From contig CAZMCH010000110.1 in NCBI GenBank assembly GCA_964564735.1, positions 1 to 12,136 of the forward strand: DNA of 12,136 nucleotides. Direction: 5' to 3'. How positions within the stretch are numbered: position 1 is the stretch's first letter; each line of letters starts with the position of its first letter. Both the position numbers and the translations under genes were made by a program. Under the pieces are notes generated by a model. The model was not told where the DNA came from, made no database searches, and worked only from the letters and a program-made list of their open reading frames with translations. This DNA is from CAZMCH01 sp964564735 (GTDB taxonomy: Bacteria > Poribacteria > DTPJ01). Below, one piece after another: positions 1 to 6,328 of the stretch.

Positions 1-437
1 CTTTTGTAATCCTTTCCTTTGCAGATGTTATATTTTGCCTTTGTGTTGGAAGATTTTGGTTCAAAGTTCCTATACGGGGAAGCGTGCCTCTATTACTTTG
101 TCTTTCTTCAATGTTTTTATTCAGCACCATTGGTCTTGGTCTGCTAATTTCCACGATCTCAAAAACTCAACGATCTGCAATGATGATAGCAATGCTAACC
201 TCAATGTTACCAACATTTCTTTTATCAGGATTTGTTTTTCCTATTGAAAGTATGCCAAGAGTGGTTCAATTGGTTACATATTTCATTCCTGCTCGGTATT
301 ATCTTGCAATTCTAAGGGGTATTTTATTGAGAGGTGTAGGAATTGAGGCATTATTAACAAATTCTTTTAGCCTTTTTATCTATAGTCTCTTTATGGTATT
401 GATAAGTGCTTTACGATTCAGGAAAAAACTGGCATAA
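1..437 (+). CDS. ABC-2 type transporter permease, C-terminal part (5' end outside window)
   Basis: This is the last ~145 residues of the membrane subunit of an ABC exporter of the ABC-2 / YhhJ-YbhR type. Such subunits pair with a cytoplasmic ATPase to export drugs, lipids or polysaccharides across the inner membrane. The reading frame is open from base 3, with no start in view before an internal Met at 84, so the gene begins upstream. Three hydrophobic stretches are visible: around PLLLCLSSMFLFSTIGLG, around the segment after QRSAMM, and near the C terminus. Between the last two lies the family signature LSGFVFPIESMP followed by YFIPARYYLAILRGI. It ends in a basic RFRKKLA tail, as expected for a cytoplasmic C terminus. 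The ATPase would lie upstream, outside the window. The substrate cannot be told from this part. The next gene starts 24 bases later on the same strand. Confidence 0.9.
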   Translation, partial: FVILSFADVIFCLCVGRFWFKVPIRGSVPLLLCLSSMFLFSTIGLGLLISTISKTQRSAMMIAMLTSMLPTFLLSGFVFPIESMPRVVQLVTYFIPARYYLAILRGILLRGVGIEALLTNSFSLFIYSLFMVLISALRFRKKLA

Positions 438-461
438 TTCTTTATAAACAAGGAGAAAGTA

Positions 462-1388
462 ATGCGTTTATCGACCATTGACATAGGAACAAATTCAGTA
501 AAGCTTTTGGTTGCAGATGTAGAAGATAATCAGATAAAAAATGTTTTGATTGATCTACCCGTAATCACTAGATTAGGACAGGACGTTAATAAGACAAGAG
601 AGTTGCTTCCTGAAGCGATGGCAAGAACACTTGATATTATCAGCGATTTTAAGAATAAGGCAAAAACTCTCGGTGCGATTGACATATCAGCAGTCGCAAC
701 AAGCGCAATGAGAGACGCAAAAAACAATAACACTTTTATACAAATGGTTGCTGAAAAAACAGGCATCAATTTGCGGATTATATCGGGTGAAGAAGAAGCA
801 GAACTCACATTTCTTGGTGTGTGCAGTGACCCTGAATTTATGGATAGAAGTTTGATTTTGGTGGATGTCGGTGGAGGAAGCACTGAGTTTGTAATTGGTC
901 GAAATGGCGTTATTGAAGATAGATTTAGCATTAATATCGGTTGTGTCCGACTAACAGAGGAATATATAAAATCAGACCCAATAGACACTATGGATTTACA
1001 AAAAGTCATACAAAGGTCAATTTCAATGCTTTATCCTCGTCTTTCTGCCATTTTTTCTGATATGCGTGATCTTATCGGTATTGGTGGAACAATTACGTCA
1101 TTATCTTCTGTTTATCAATATATGGAAGGATATTCAAATATTGAAATTCACAAATTTATATTGACCAAAGAACAAATAGTCCGATTGCTTACACATCTTC
1201 GAAGAATGACTCTTGATGAACGAAAAAAAATTCAGGGTTTGGACCCCGAAAGAGCGGATGTTATAGTTGCAGGAGCAGTAATTTTTTCAACTATTATGGA
1301 AATATTAAAATCTCAGGAAATTATCGTAAATAAAAGAGGCTTAAGATATGGCATTTTAGTAAAAGAAGCCATTGAAAAACAAGGTTAA
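462..1388 (+). CDS. Ppx/GppA family phosphatase (exopolyphosphatase or pppGpp phosphatase)
   Basis: A 308-residue protein of the ASKHA-fold Ppx/GppA family, which removes terminal phosphate from polyphosphate and/or converts pppGpp to ppGpp in the cytoplasm. Visible motifs are the phosphate-1 loop DIGTNS (residues 7-12), SGEEEAELTFLG (108-119) carrying the catalytic Glu, the glycine-rich DVGGGSTE (135-142), IGGTITSL (207-214) and GLDPERADVIVAGAVI (259-274). The length matches the short form of the family, which lacks the C-terminal HD-like domain of E. coli Ppx (about 500 residues). The start is supported by AGGAGA at 451-456, five bases before the ATG. It lies 24 bases after the ABC permease, so the two may be cotranscribed. 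Sequence alone does not separate polyphosphatase from pppGpp phosphatase activity. Confidence 0.93.
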   Translation: MRLSTIDIGTNSVKLLVADVEDNQIKNVLIDLPVITRLGQDVNKTRELLPEAMARTLDIISDFKNKAKTLGAIDISAVATSAMRDAKNNNTFIQMVAEKTGINLRIISGEEEAELTFLGVCSDPEFMDRSLILVDVGGGSTEFVIGRNGVIEDRFSINIGCVRLTEEYIKSDPIDTMDLQKVIQRSISMLYPRLSAIFSDMRDLIGIGGTITSLSSVYQYMEGYSNIEIHKFILTKEQIVRLLTHLRRMTLDERKKIQGLDPERADVIVAGAVIFSTIMEILKSQEIIVNKRGLRYGILVKEAIEKQG

Positions 1389-1397
1389 TTATCAGAT

Positions 1398-1426
1398 TTG
1401 ATTATATAAACGGACATAAATATAAT
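1398..1426 (+). promoter_or_regulatory. Candidate sigma-70 promoter giving a leaderless mRNA
   Basis: TTGATT at 1398-1403 and a consensus TATAAT at 1421-1426 are separated by exactly 17 bases. The ATG of the downstream lipoprotein gene is at 1431, only four bases after the -10 box, so transcription would begin at or next to the A of the start codon. No Shine-Dalgarno sequence is present, which fits a leaderless transcript. The region is AT-rich, so a chance match is possible. Confidence 0.45.
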
Positions 1427-1430
1427 ATAT

Positions 1431-3668
1431 ATGCGATTGATATTAATAATTCTAATTTGTCTAGCATGTCTAATACTATCATGTGGCAAAGACAATCAAA
1501 ATAAAATAGAAACACAATCAGATTTATCTAATAAATCTGACCAGACTGTTGATTCTTTACAGACTCCCATATCAAAGGTTACAACCGATTGGCCAATGTT
1601 TATGCAGGATATTGCTTATAGAGGCATTAGCCAAGATAAAATCCTTCGTCCACCGCTTTTTCCTATCTGGAAATTTAAGACAGCAGGTCCCGTCAATTCA
1701 AGCCCTGTTGCAGTTGGTGATACTGTCTATATAGGTTCTGATGATAATCATCTTTATGCCCTTGATATGAATAATTGGGGTCTAAAGTGGGATTTCGAGT
1801 CTGGTGGAAAGATAACTTCCGCCCCTACCGTTTATCGTGGAATTGTATATTTTAGCTCAAGGGATTTAAATATCTATGCTCTTGATGCAAAAACTGGCAA
1901 AAAGAAATGGCAAACAGATGTTGATGGTTGGGTAAACTCGCCTGTTGTTGCGCATGGTGATAAACTATATGTAGGTTGTTATGAAAATAAGATTTATATT
2001 CTACATACTGAAACTGGTAAAAAATTGGGATTAGAAAGGGCTAGAATAAAGATCGGCTTATCTGATTATGCCTGTATCCGTGGCGAATTTTATCCAGTCG
2101 ATGCCTATACAAGGTCTGCAATATGGAAAGGATTGGTCGGAGGTTCAGAAAGCTGGCCTGCAACTGCAAACGGATTTGTCTATATTGGATCAAGAGATAA
2201 TAAAATCCATGCTTTCAATGCCTCAGATCGCAAGCATGTATGGCAATATAAAACAGATGGATGGATAGATTCTTCCCCTGCTATCTCAAAAGGAAAACTC
2301 TACATAGGCTCAAGAGATGGATATGTTTATGCTTTTGATAATAAGGGCAAAACTGAATCAGTTTATACAAGTGAAGGTATTATAACCAAAAATCGTGTTA
2401 ATATATATGAAAAGCCGAACGGTTTACCATTATTAAAAGTGGCACAATTAAACGAGGATATGACATTACCAATATTGGAAACTAGATCGGGAAATTGGTA
2501 TCTTAATCCATCAGAAAGCTGGTTTAGGGTTAAATTACCTAATGACCAAACAGGATGGGTTAGTGCAGAAAACTTTATTAAGACAAAATGGACAAATGAT
2601 CTGCAAATCAATAGTGGTTTGGTTAGAGATGTAGTGAAGTTAAAACTTCCAAAAGATGCAGAAACTACTTCATGGTCGCCTGATGGCTCAAAAATGGCTT
2701 ATTTTGCAAATACATCTGATCGCAACATATATTGGATGGCGCAAAGTATCTGGGTTGCGTCTGCAAACGGAAATAATCCACAATGGGTATCTGATGGTGC
2801 TTTTTTTAATCCTAACATCACTTGGTCAAAAGATGGTGAATGGATTGTATTTGAAAATCTATCAGGCGAAGAAAGGCAGATATGGATTGCAAGTTCAGAT
2901 GCAACAGGTCTTAAAAAAATAACAATAGGTGAAGCGCCTTCTATATCTCCAAAAGGTGACAAAATAGCCTTTGTCCGAAGAGGTAAGTCGTCAACATCCA
3001 TTTGGATAAGAGATTTAAATAATAATAACGAAAGAAAAATAGCAGAAGTAACCATTAAGGGTCAGCAATCCTATATTGCTTATGGCTATAATGCCAATTT
3101 TAATCCTCCTTCATGGTCAAGTGATGGTTCTTTAATTGCATTTGGATTTGATGGCTATCATTATGATGACAAATACACTAGAGTTGCTCTAATAAGAATT
3201 TCTGGTGGAATAATCAGGGAATTTGCTGTGCGTGCATGGCGAATGAAAAATACAGAATTGTCAAATGATGGCAAAAAAATAGCCTATATAACTCACGAAC
3301 ACTCAACAAAAGAAGCCAATGATGTTTTGGATAAACAAGTTCATTTTACAAGTATTGATGATAATAGCAGTGTAAGAAGTTATAGACATTCGGAAGGTAT
3401 TTCATGGTCGCCAGATGGAAGATATTTAGCTTTTGTTGAAAAATCAATAACTATGGGTATAAATAGAAGAGTTTGGATATTGGATACACAAAAAAATCAG
3501 CAAATTCAGTTACTCACATCGAGGCAGGAAATAGAGAAAGTCGCTTGGATAAAAAATGACAAAATCGTTATACTTGCTCGGACATCGAAGCAAGATTTAT
3601 CTGAATCAGCAGGGGCAATTGGCAAAATACAAAGCTGGTTAGTTACCATCAAGAATTTACCTGCTTAA
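1431..3668 (+). CDS. Lipoprotein with PQQ-like propeller, SH3-like domain and TolB-like PD40 propeller
   Basis: A 745-residue exported protein of unknown specific role. The N terminus has a basic start, a long hydrophobic stretch and a lipobox-like LILSC with Cys18, so it is probably lipid-anchored. After a polar linker, residues ~54-305 hold PQQ-like (PF13360-type) propeller repeats, each with a 'SSP...GDTVYIGSDDNHLYALD'-like core (e.g. YIGSDDNHLYAL, YVGCYENKIYIL, YIGSRDNKIHAF, YIGSRDGYVYAF). Residues ~318-385 resemble an SH3b domain (NRVNIYEKPNG ... WFRVKLPNDQTGWVSAENF). Residues ~405-740 carry six PD40/TolB-type motifs near 414, 464, 504, 561, 610 and 658 (SWSPDGS, TWSKDGE, SISPKGD, SWSSDGS, LSNDGKK, SWSPDGR), enough for a six-bladed propeller. 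Neither propeller shows catalytic residues I can recognise, so a binding, scaffolding or envelope-assembly role is inferred. It has no ribosome binding site; see the promoter at 1398. Confidence 0.88.
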   Translation: MRLILIILICLACLILSCGKDNQNKIETQSDLSNKSDQTVDSLQTPISKVTTDWPMFMQDIAYRGISQDKILRPPLFPIWKFKTAGPVNSSPVAVGDTVYIGSDDNHLYALDMNNWGLKWDFESGGKITSAPTVYRGIVYFSSRDLNIYALDAKTGKKKWQTDVDGWVNSPVVAHGDKLYVGCYENKIYILHTETGKKLGLERARIKIGLSDYACIRGEFYPVDAYTRSAIWKGLVGGSESWPATANGFVYIGSRDNKIHAFNASDRKHVWQYKTDGWIDSSPAISKGKLYIGSRDGYVYAFDNKGKTESVYTSEGIITKNRVNIYEKPNGLPLLKVAQLNEDMTLPILETRSGNWYLNPSESWFRVKLPNDQTGWVSAENFIKTKWTNDLQINSGLVRDVVKLKLPKDAETTSWSPDGSKMAYFANTSDRNIYWMAQSIWVASANGNNPQWVSDGAFFNPNITWSKDGEWIVFENLSGEERQIWIASSDATGLKKITIGEAPSISPKGDKIAFVRRGKSSTSIWIRDLNNNNERKIAEVTIKGQQSYIAYGYNANFNPPSWSSDGSLIAFGFDGYHYDDKYTRVALIRISGGIIREFAVRAWRMKNTELSNDGKKIAYITHEHSTKEANDVLDKQVHFTSIDDNSSVRSYRHSEGISWSPDGRYLAFVEKSITMGINRRVWILDTQKNQQIQLLTSRQEIEKVAWIKNDKIVILARTSKQDLSESAGAIGKIQSWLVTIKNLPA

Positions 3669-3731
3669 TATTGGTCAATCTAATTAGTTGAAGTATTTTC
3701 ATAAATAAAATATTGAATTTATTGTGTTTTG

Positions 3732-3887
3732 ATGAAGCAACAAGAAAAGAGAAATTAAAACAACACCATTGAAATTTGCCTGCTAAAAAAAGGCAAATAT
3801 TCGCTAAAAGAGAAAGAACAGGCTGGGGAAAGTGTTAGTTCTTATGTTATAAAGGGTTTGGAATTTGAGGTTAGTAATCTTGAATAA
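3732..3887 (+). pseudogene. Possible decayed ribbon-helix-helix (CopG/antitoxin-like) gene
   Basis: This short stretch lies in the 258-base gap (3669-3926) between two genes. One frame reads an ATG at 3732 with eight codons, a stop at 3756-3758, and then an open run to the stop at 3885-3887 ending KEKEQAGESVSSYVIKGLEFE. That ending resembles the second helix and SVSSYV turn of ribbon-helix-helix proteins, which bind DNA as dimers and often act as antitoxins. A second frame, starting at TTG 3776, gives PAKKRQIF, which looks like the basic N terminus of such proteins, so a frameshift or internal deletion joining the two frames is plausible. The fragment is too short for a whole domain with its N-terminal strand. 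No partner toxin is seen. The identification rests on pattern resemblance only. The rest of the gap shows nothing I can support. Confidence 0.3.
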
Positions 3888-3953
3888 GTGTGAAACAAAA
3901 ACCAAAAATATTATTTCAGAACGCAGTTGCAATATTTAAGTTTGGTATGGAAA

Positions 3954-4886
3954 ATGAGTTTTTCAATTGAAAATTATGACAGAAAATATCTTGATGGGAT
4001 GGTTGAGCAATACAATGATGAAACGAGTTTTGAACCATATATTGCAAAACTCAATTCAGATTTATTTATTAAGCTTGTTGAGGAGAAATCGTATTTTGAT
4101 CCAAAAGCCGTATTTGTTGCCATCGAAAAAGGAAAAGTAATTGGTTGGATTCATGCTTGCTTGGCTTCAGGTTCTGAAGCGTGGCATAATCCAGAAAAAA
4201 AAGTTCCACATATAAGGATGTTGATATTTGCAAAAGAGCAAATTAAGGTCGGTCAAACTTTGGTTACAGAAGCCAATAAATGGCTAAAACAATCAGGGCA
4301 GAATAAGTTTTTGGCAATACATGCAGAAGTAGGTTATCCATTTTATAGAGGGTTATGGCTTGGCGGAGAACCAATGGGTTCATCTGCAATGCCTCATATT
4401 CAGCTTGCTTTTGAATATGGTGGATACAAAAACACGCAGGAATCGATATTCATGACTGCAAAAATGCTTGGATTGCCGAGAGAGATAAAATCAAATATAA
4501 AACTTGAAATGATTACATCTAAAACTAATATAACCCATAAAACTATGCAAGAATCATGGGCAGGTTTTGAACCAATGACAACTCAAACATATATAGGTAA
4601 TGATTTGGTTGGTAGTATTGGCTGGACTATCATTCCATATCTTGTTGATAAACTTGGTGCATCTTGCTTGAATATCTGGTCATTAGGTATTAAAGAGGAA
4701 CACCGAGGAAAAGGGATCGCTACAACTCTTGTATCAGATGTTATGATACAAGCTTATAAACTCGGTGCAAGGTTTGCCTCAGTTGGAACACAGTTTTGGA
4801 ATGTGCCAGCGTATATGACTTATGCCAAACTTGGATTTATTCCGTATCAGCTTGTTATTGGTAGAACATTAGAATTTGCAGGTTGA
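3954..4886 (+). CDS. Tandem GNAT-family N-acetyltransferase
   Basis: A cytoplasmic acetyltransferase of the GNAT superfamily, which moves an acetyl group from acetyl-CoA to an amine; the substrate is unknown. From the ATG at 3954 it has 310 residues in two GNAT-like halves. The C-terminal half (~185-305) has the acetyl-CoA pyrophosphate-binding motif A as EEHRGKGIATTLV (RGKGIA at 251-256), followed by the usual AKLGFIPYQ ending. In the N-terminal half (~1-170) the matching region reads AKEQIKVGQTLV, lacking the R/QxxGxG/A signature, so that half has probably lost cofactor binding. The frame can be extended upstream to a TTG at 3927, but the ATG gives a normal GNAT start (FSIENYDRKYLDGMVEQYN). 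Neither start has a strong Shine-Dalgarno. It is followed after 33 bases by the LamG gene. Confidence 0.85.
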   Translation: MSFSIENYDRKYLDGMVEQYNDETSFEPYIAKLNSDLFIKLVEEKSYFDPKAVFVAIEKGKVIGWIHACLASGSEAWHNPEKKVPHIRMLIFAKEQIKVGQTLVTEANKWLKQSGQNKFLAIHAEVGYPFYRGLWLGGEPMGSSAMPHIQLAFEYGGYKNTQESIFMTAKMLGLPREIKSNIKLEMITSKTNITHKTMQESWAGFEPMTTQTYIGNDLVGSIGWTIIPYLVDKLGASCLNIWSLGIKEEHRGKGIATTLVSDVMIQAYKLGARFASVGTQFWNVPAYMTYAKLGFIPYQLVIGRTLEFAG

Positions 4887-4919
4887 TTAAACAATTTAGA
4901 ACATTGAAGGAGGTATAAT

Positions 4920-5690
4920 ATGAGATTATTGATTATAGCCATGATGTTCTTTACGTCATTAACAATAAATGCCCTTGCTGGTATTCAGGACGGATTAAGA
5001 ATCTATTTTTCATTTGACAAAGTAGATGGAAAAACTATCATAAATGAAGCAAATGCCAATCTGAACGGAACTCTTGAGGCCGATGCTAAGATAGTCGATG
5101 GATACAAAAATAAAGGTTTAGGGCTTAATGTTGATGCAGCAGAGGGAACACCCGGGTCAGATTTTGTAAGGGTTGCTGATGCACCTGAGGTAAATGCTGA
5201 TAAACAATTTACACTTGCAATGTGGGCAAAGGCGACCAATTTTGGAGCATATAGGACATTGATGTCAAAGACTGATGGAGGCTCTTATGCCTTCACCGTA
5301 GAAGATGAAATTCCGACAGGCTGGATTCATATATCTGGCGATTATTTGCATATAGTTGGCAAAACTAAATTAGAAAAAAATAAATGGTATCATCTAGCAA
5401 TGACTTTTGATGGCAATGACGGTATCATCTACCTTAATGGTAAGCAGGATGGTAAAGCCTCAAAGAAAGGCACTATAACAGCCAACAACTCAGATTTTAT
5501 GATTGGTGCTGAACCTAACGGAAAAGCTGTTGATCAGTCATATCCAGCTTGGCATGGAATATTAGATGATTTTTATTTCTATAATCGCGCGCTTGCAGAA
5601 AACGAAATAGAATTAATTATTAAACAGGTTGCTTCTGTTGAACCAATACAGAAACTAGCGATAAAATGGGCGGCAATAAAGGCTTGGTAA
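4920..5690 (+). CDS. Secreted LamG/concanavalin A-like domain protein
   Basis: A 256-residue exported protein. The first 20 residues form a typical signal peptide (basic MR, hydrophobic core, ALA-G cleavage site at 20/21). The mature part is one LamG-type (LamG_3/concanavalin-like) jelly-roll domain. It begins LRIYFSFDKVDGKTIINEA and contains FTLAMWAKA, KWYHLAMTFDG, IIYLNGKQDG and ILDDFYFYNRALAENEIE, in the order usual for the family. Such domains bind carbohydrate or protein ligands outside the cytoplasm; no catalytic site is seen. After the domain a tail, VEPIQKLAIKWAAIKAW, follows. It resembles short KLAxxWxxIK tails that I recall from Poribacteria LamG proteins, though I cannot verify that here. 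The start is fixed by a perfect AAGGAGGT at 4907-4914, five bases before the ATG. It is probably cotranscribed with the upstream acetyltransferase. Confidence 0.88.
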   Translation: MRLLIIAMMFFTSLTINALAGIQDGLRIYFSFDKVDGKTIINEANANLNGTLEADAKIVDGYKNKGLGLNVDAAEGTPGSDFVRVADAPEVNADKQFTLAMWAKATNFGAYRTLMSKTDGGSYAFTVEDEIPTGWIHISGDYLHIVGKTKLEKNKWYHLAMTFDGNDGIIYLNGKQDGKASKKGTITANNSDFMIGAEPNGKAVDQSYPAWHGILDDFYFYNRALAENEIELIIKQVASVEPIQKLAIKWAAIKAW

Positions 5691-5696
5691 AGGTAA

Positions 5697-5717
5697 TCGC
5701 AGGCTTTATGCCTGCGA
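5697..5717 (+). terminator. Perfect 8-bp hairpin after the LamG gene, no U-tract
   Basis: TCGCAGGC (5697-5704) pairs perfectly with GCCTGCGA (5710-5717) around the loop TTTAT, starting six bases after the LamG stop codon. It is much more GC-rich than its surroundings. Neither strand has a run of T after the stem, so it is not a textbook intrinsic terminator. It could be a 3'-end stabilising or weak terminating structure between the convergent blocks, or one copy of a dispersed palindromic repeat. Confidence 0.45.
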
Positions 5718-5763
5718 AACAAAACTATAGACATATTGAATTGCGCTTTTGGTTGGGTATCTA

Positions 5764-6059
5764 TTATTCTAGCTTGTCAAATGAATTGAAAAAATCTTTC
5801 CATTTTCCAAAGTCTTTAGAACTAAAATGCTGTCTATCTTGATCCTTAAAAAATGAGATTGAGATACCTTAAAAGTGTTTTTCACTTAAATCTGATACTT
5901 TTTTATTTTTCCAATCTTCATTTATTATTTTTGTCATTTTCAAAAATCAAATTCTGTAATTTCAGAATATAATTCCCCTAATTTGGATTTGGCGTTGATA
6001 TTGTTTAATATAGCATCTCTGAAACGATCTTTATTTAGCTCTATACCTAGACCTATTCT
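5764..6059 (-). pseudogene. Decayed gene of unknown family in the convergence zone
   Basis: The 374 bases between the LamG and SANT-like genes have no intact gene, but the minus strand carries protein-like open stretches. From 6059 down to the stop at 5942-5940, one frame reads 39 residues without a start codon, including IELNKDRFRDAILNNINAK and LGELYSEITEFDF. Two bases later, ATG 5937 opens a second frame reading MTKIINEDWKNKKVSDLSEK to a stop at 5871-5869. The same frame then stays open to a stop at 5766-5764, ending KDFGKWKDFFNSFDKLE. The composition (charged and amphipathic, few rare residues) looks like coding sequence broken by a frame change and a stop. A second minus frame through 5870-5770 is also open, so the reconstruction is uncertain. 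I do not recognise the family. It follows the SANT-like gene on the same strand. Confidence 0.4.
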
Positions 6060-6064
6060 TTACC

Positions 6065-6316
6065 TCATCGACTTTTAGATGCCTTTGATGGTAATAGCTT
6101 CCTCAATTCAGGAATTTCCTTAAAAGAAAGCACTATATCTGTTTCGCCACGCCTTATCCTGCCATACTCAGACCTTGCGGAATGTTTTGACCGATTCATC
6201 TTAACACCGATTGCGGAAAATGTAAGTCCTTGAAGCCTGAGTTTTACTAGCTCAATTTTTTCTTCATTCGTCCATAAATCCCTTTTTTGCTTATTATTTT
6301 CCTCGTTTGTTCCCAT
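6065..6316 (-). CDS. Small Myb/SANT-like helix-turn-helix protein
   Basis: An 83-residue, strongly basic protein. Residues ~13-56 look like a single Myb/SANT-type or GcrA-like three-helix domain. They run from WTNEEKIELVKLRLQG, with the conserved N-terminal Trp15 and acidic helix 1, through LTFSAIGVKMNRSKHSARSE, a turn plus a recognition-type helix, to YGRIRRGE. This suggests DNA binding, but the targets are unknown. The tail FKEIPELRKLLPSKASKSR is basic. Translation is supported by GGAG seven bases before the ATG, which lies 12 bases after the stop of the dehydratase gene, so it is probably the last gene of the minus-strand operon. An overlapping minus frame at 6247-6477 is a shadow. It might be a transcription factor for the operon, or a remnant of a mobile element, since decayed coding sequence follows it. 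Confidence 0.7.
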   Translation of the reverse strand: MGTNEENNKQKRDLWTNEEKIELVKLRLQGLTFSAIGVKMNRSKHSARSEYGRIRRGETDIVLSFKEIPELRKLLPSKASKSR

Positions 6317-6328
6317 AGCCGATCTCCA

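Noticed and set aside
530..1009. Minus-strand open frame of 159 codons inside the Ppx/GppA gene.
   Set aside because: Antisense shadow of a gene with clear family motifs; Ser/Ile/Leu-rich with no domain.
3774..3798. Perfect 8-bp inverted repeat ATTTGCCT / AGGCAAAT with a 9-base loop after the lipoprotein gene.
   Set aside because: It is ~105 bases past the stop codon, AT-rich and lacks a T-run on either strand; it overlaps the possible ribbon-helix-helix remnant. Not supported as a terminator.
3927..3953. TTG start at 3927 for the acetyltransferase, adding nine residues.
   Set aside because: No Shine-Dalgarno before it and the extra residues do not resemble a GNAT start; the ATG at 3954 gives a normal N terminus.
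5854..5976. Plus-strand open frame of about 40 codons starting MRLRYLKSV, rich in Leu, Phe and Ser.
   Set aside because: The composition is what an AT-rich antisense of coding-like sequence gives; the minus-strand reading is more protein-like and there is no Shine-Dalgarno.
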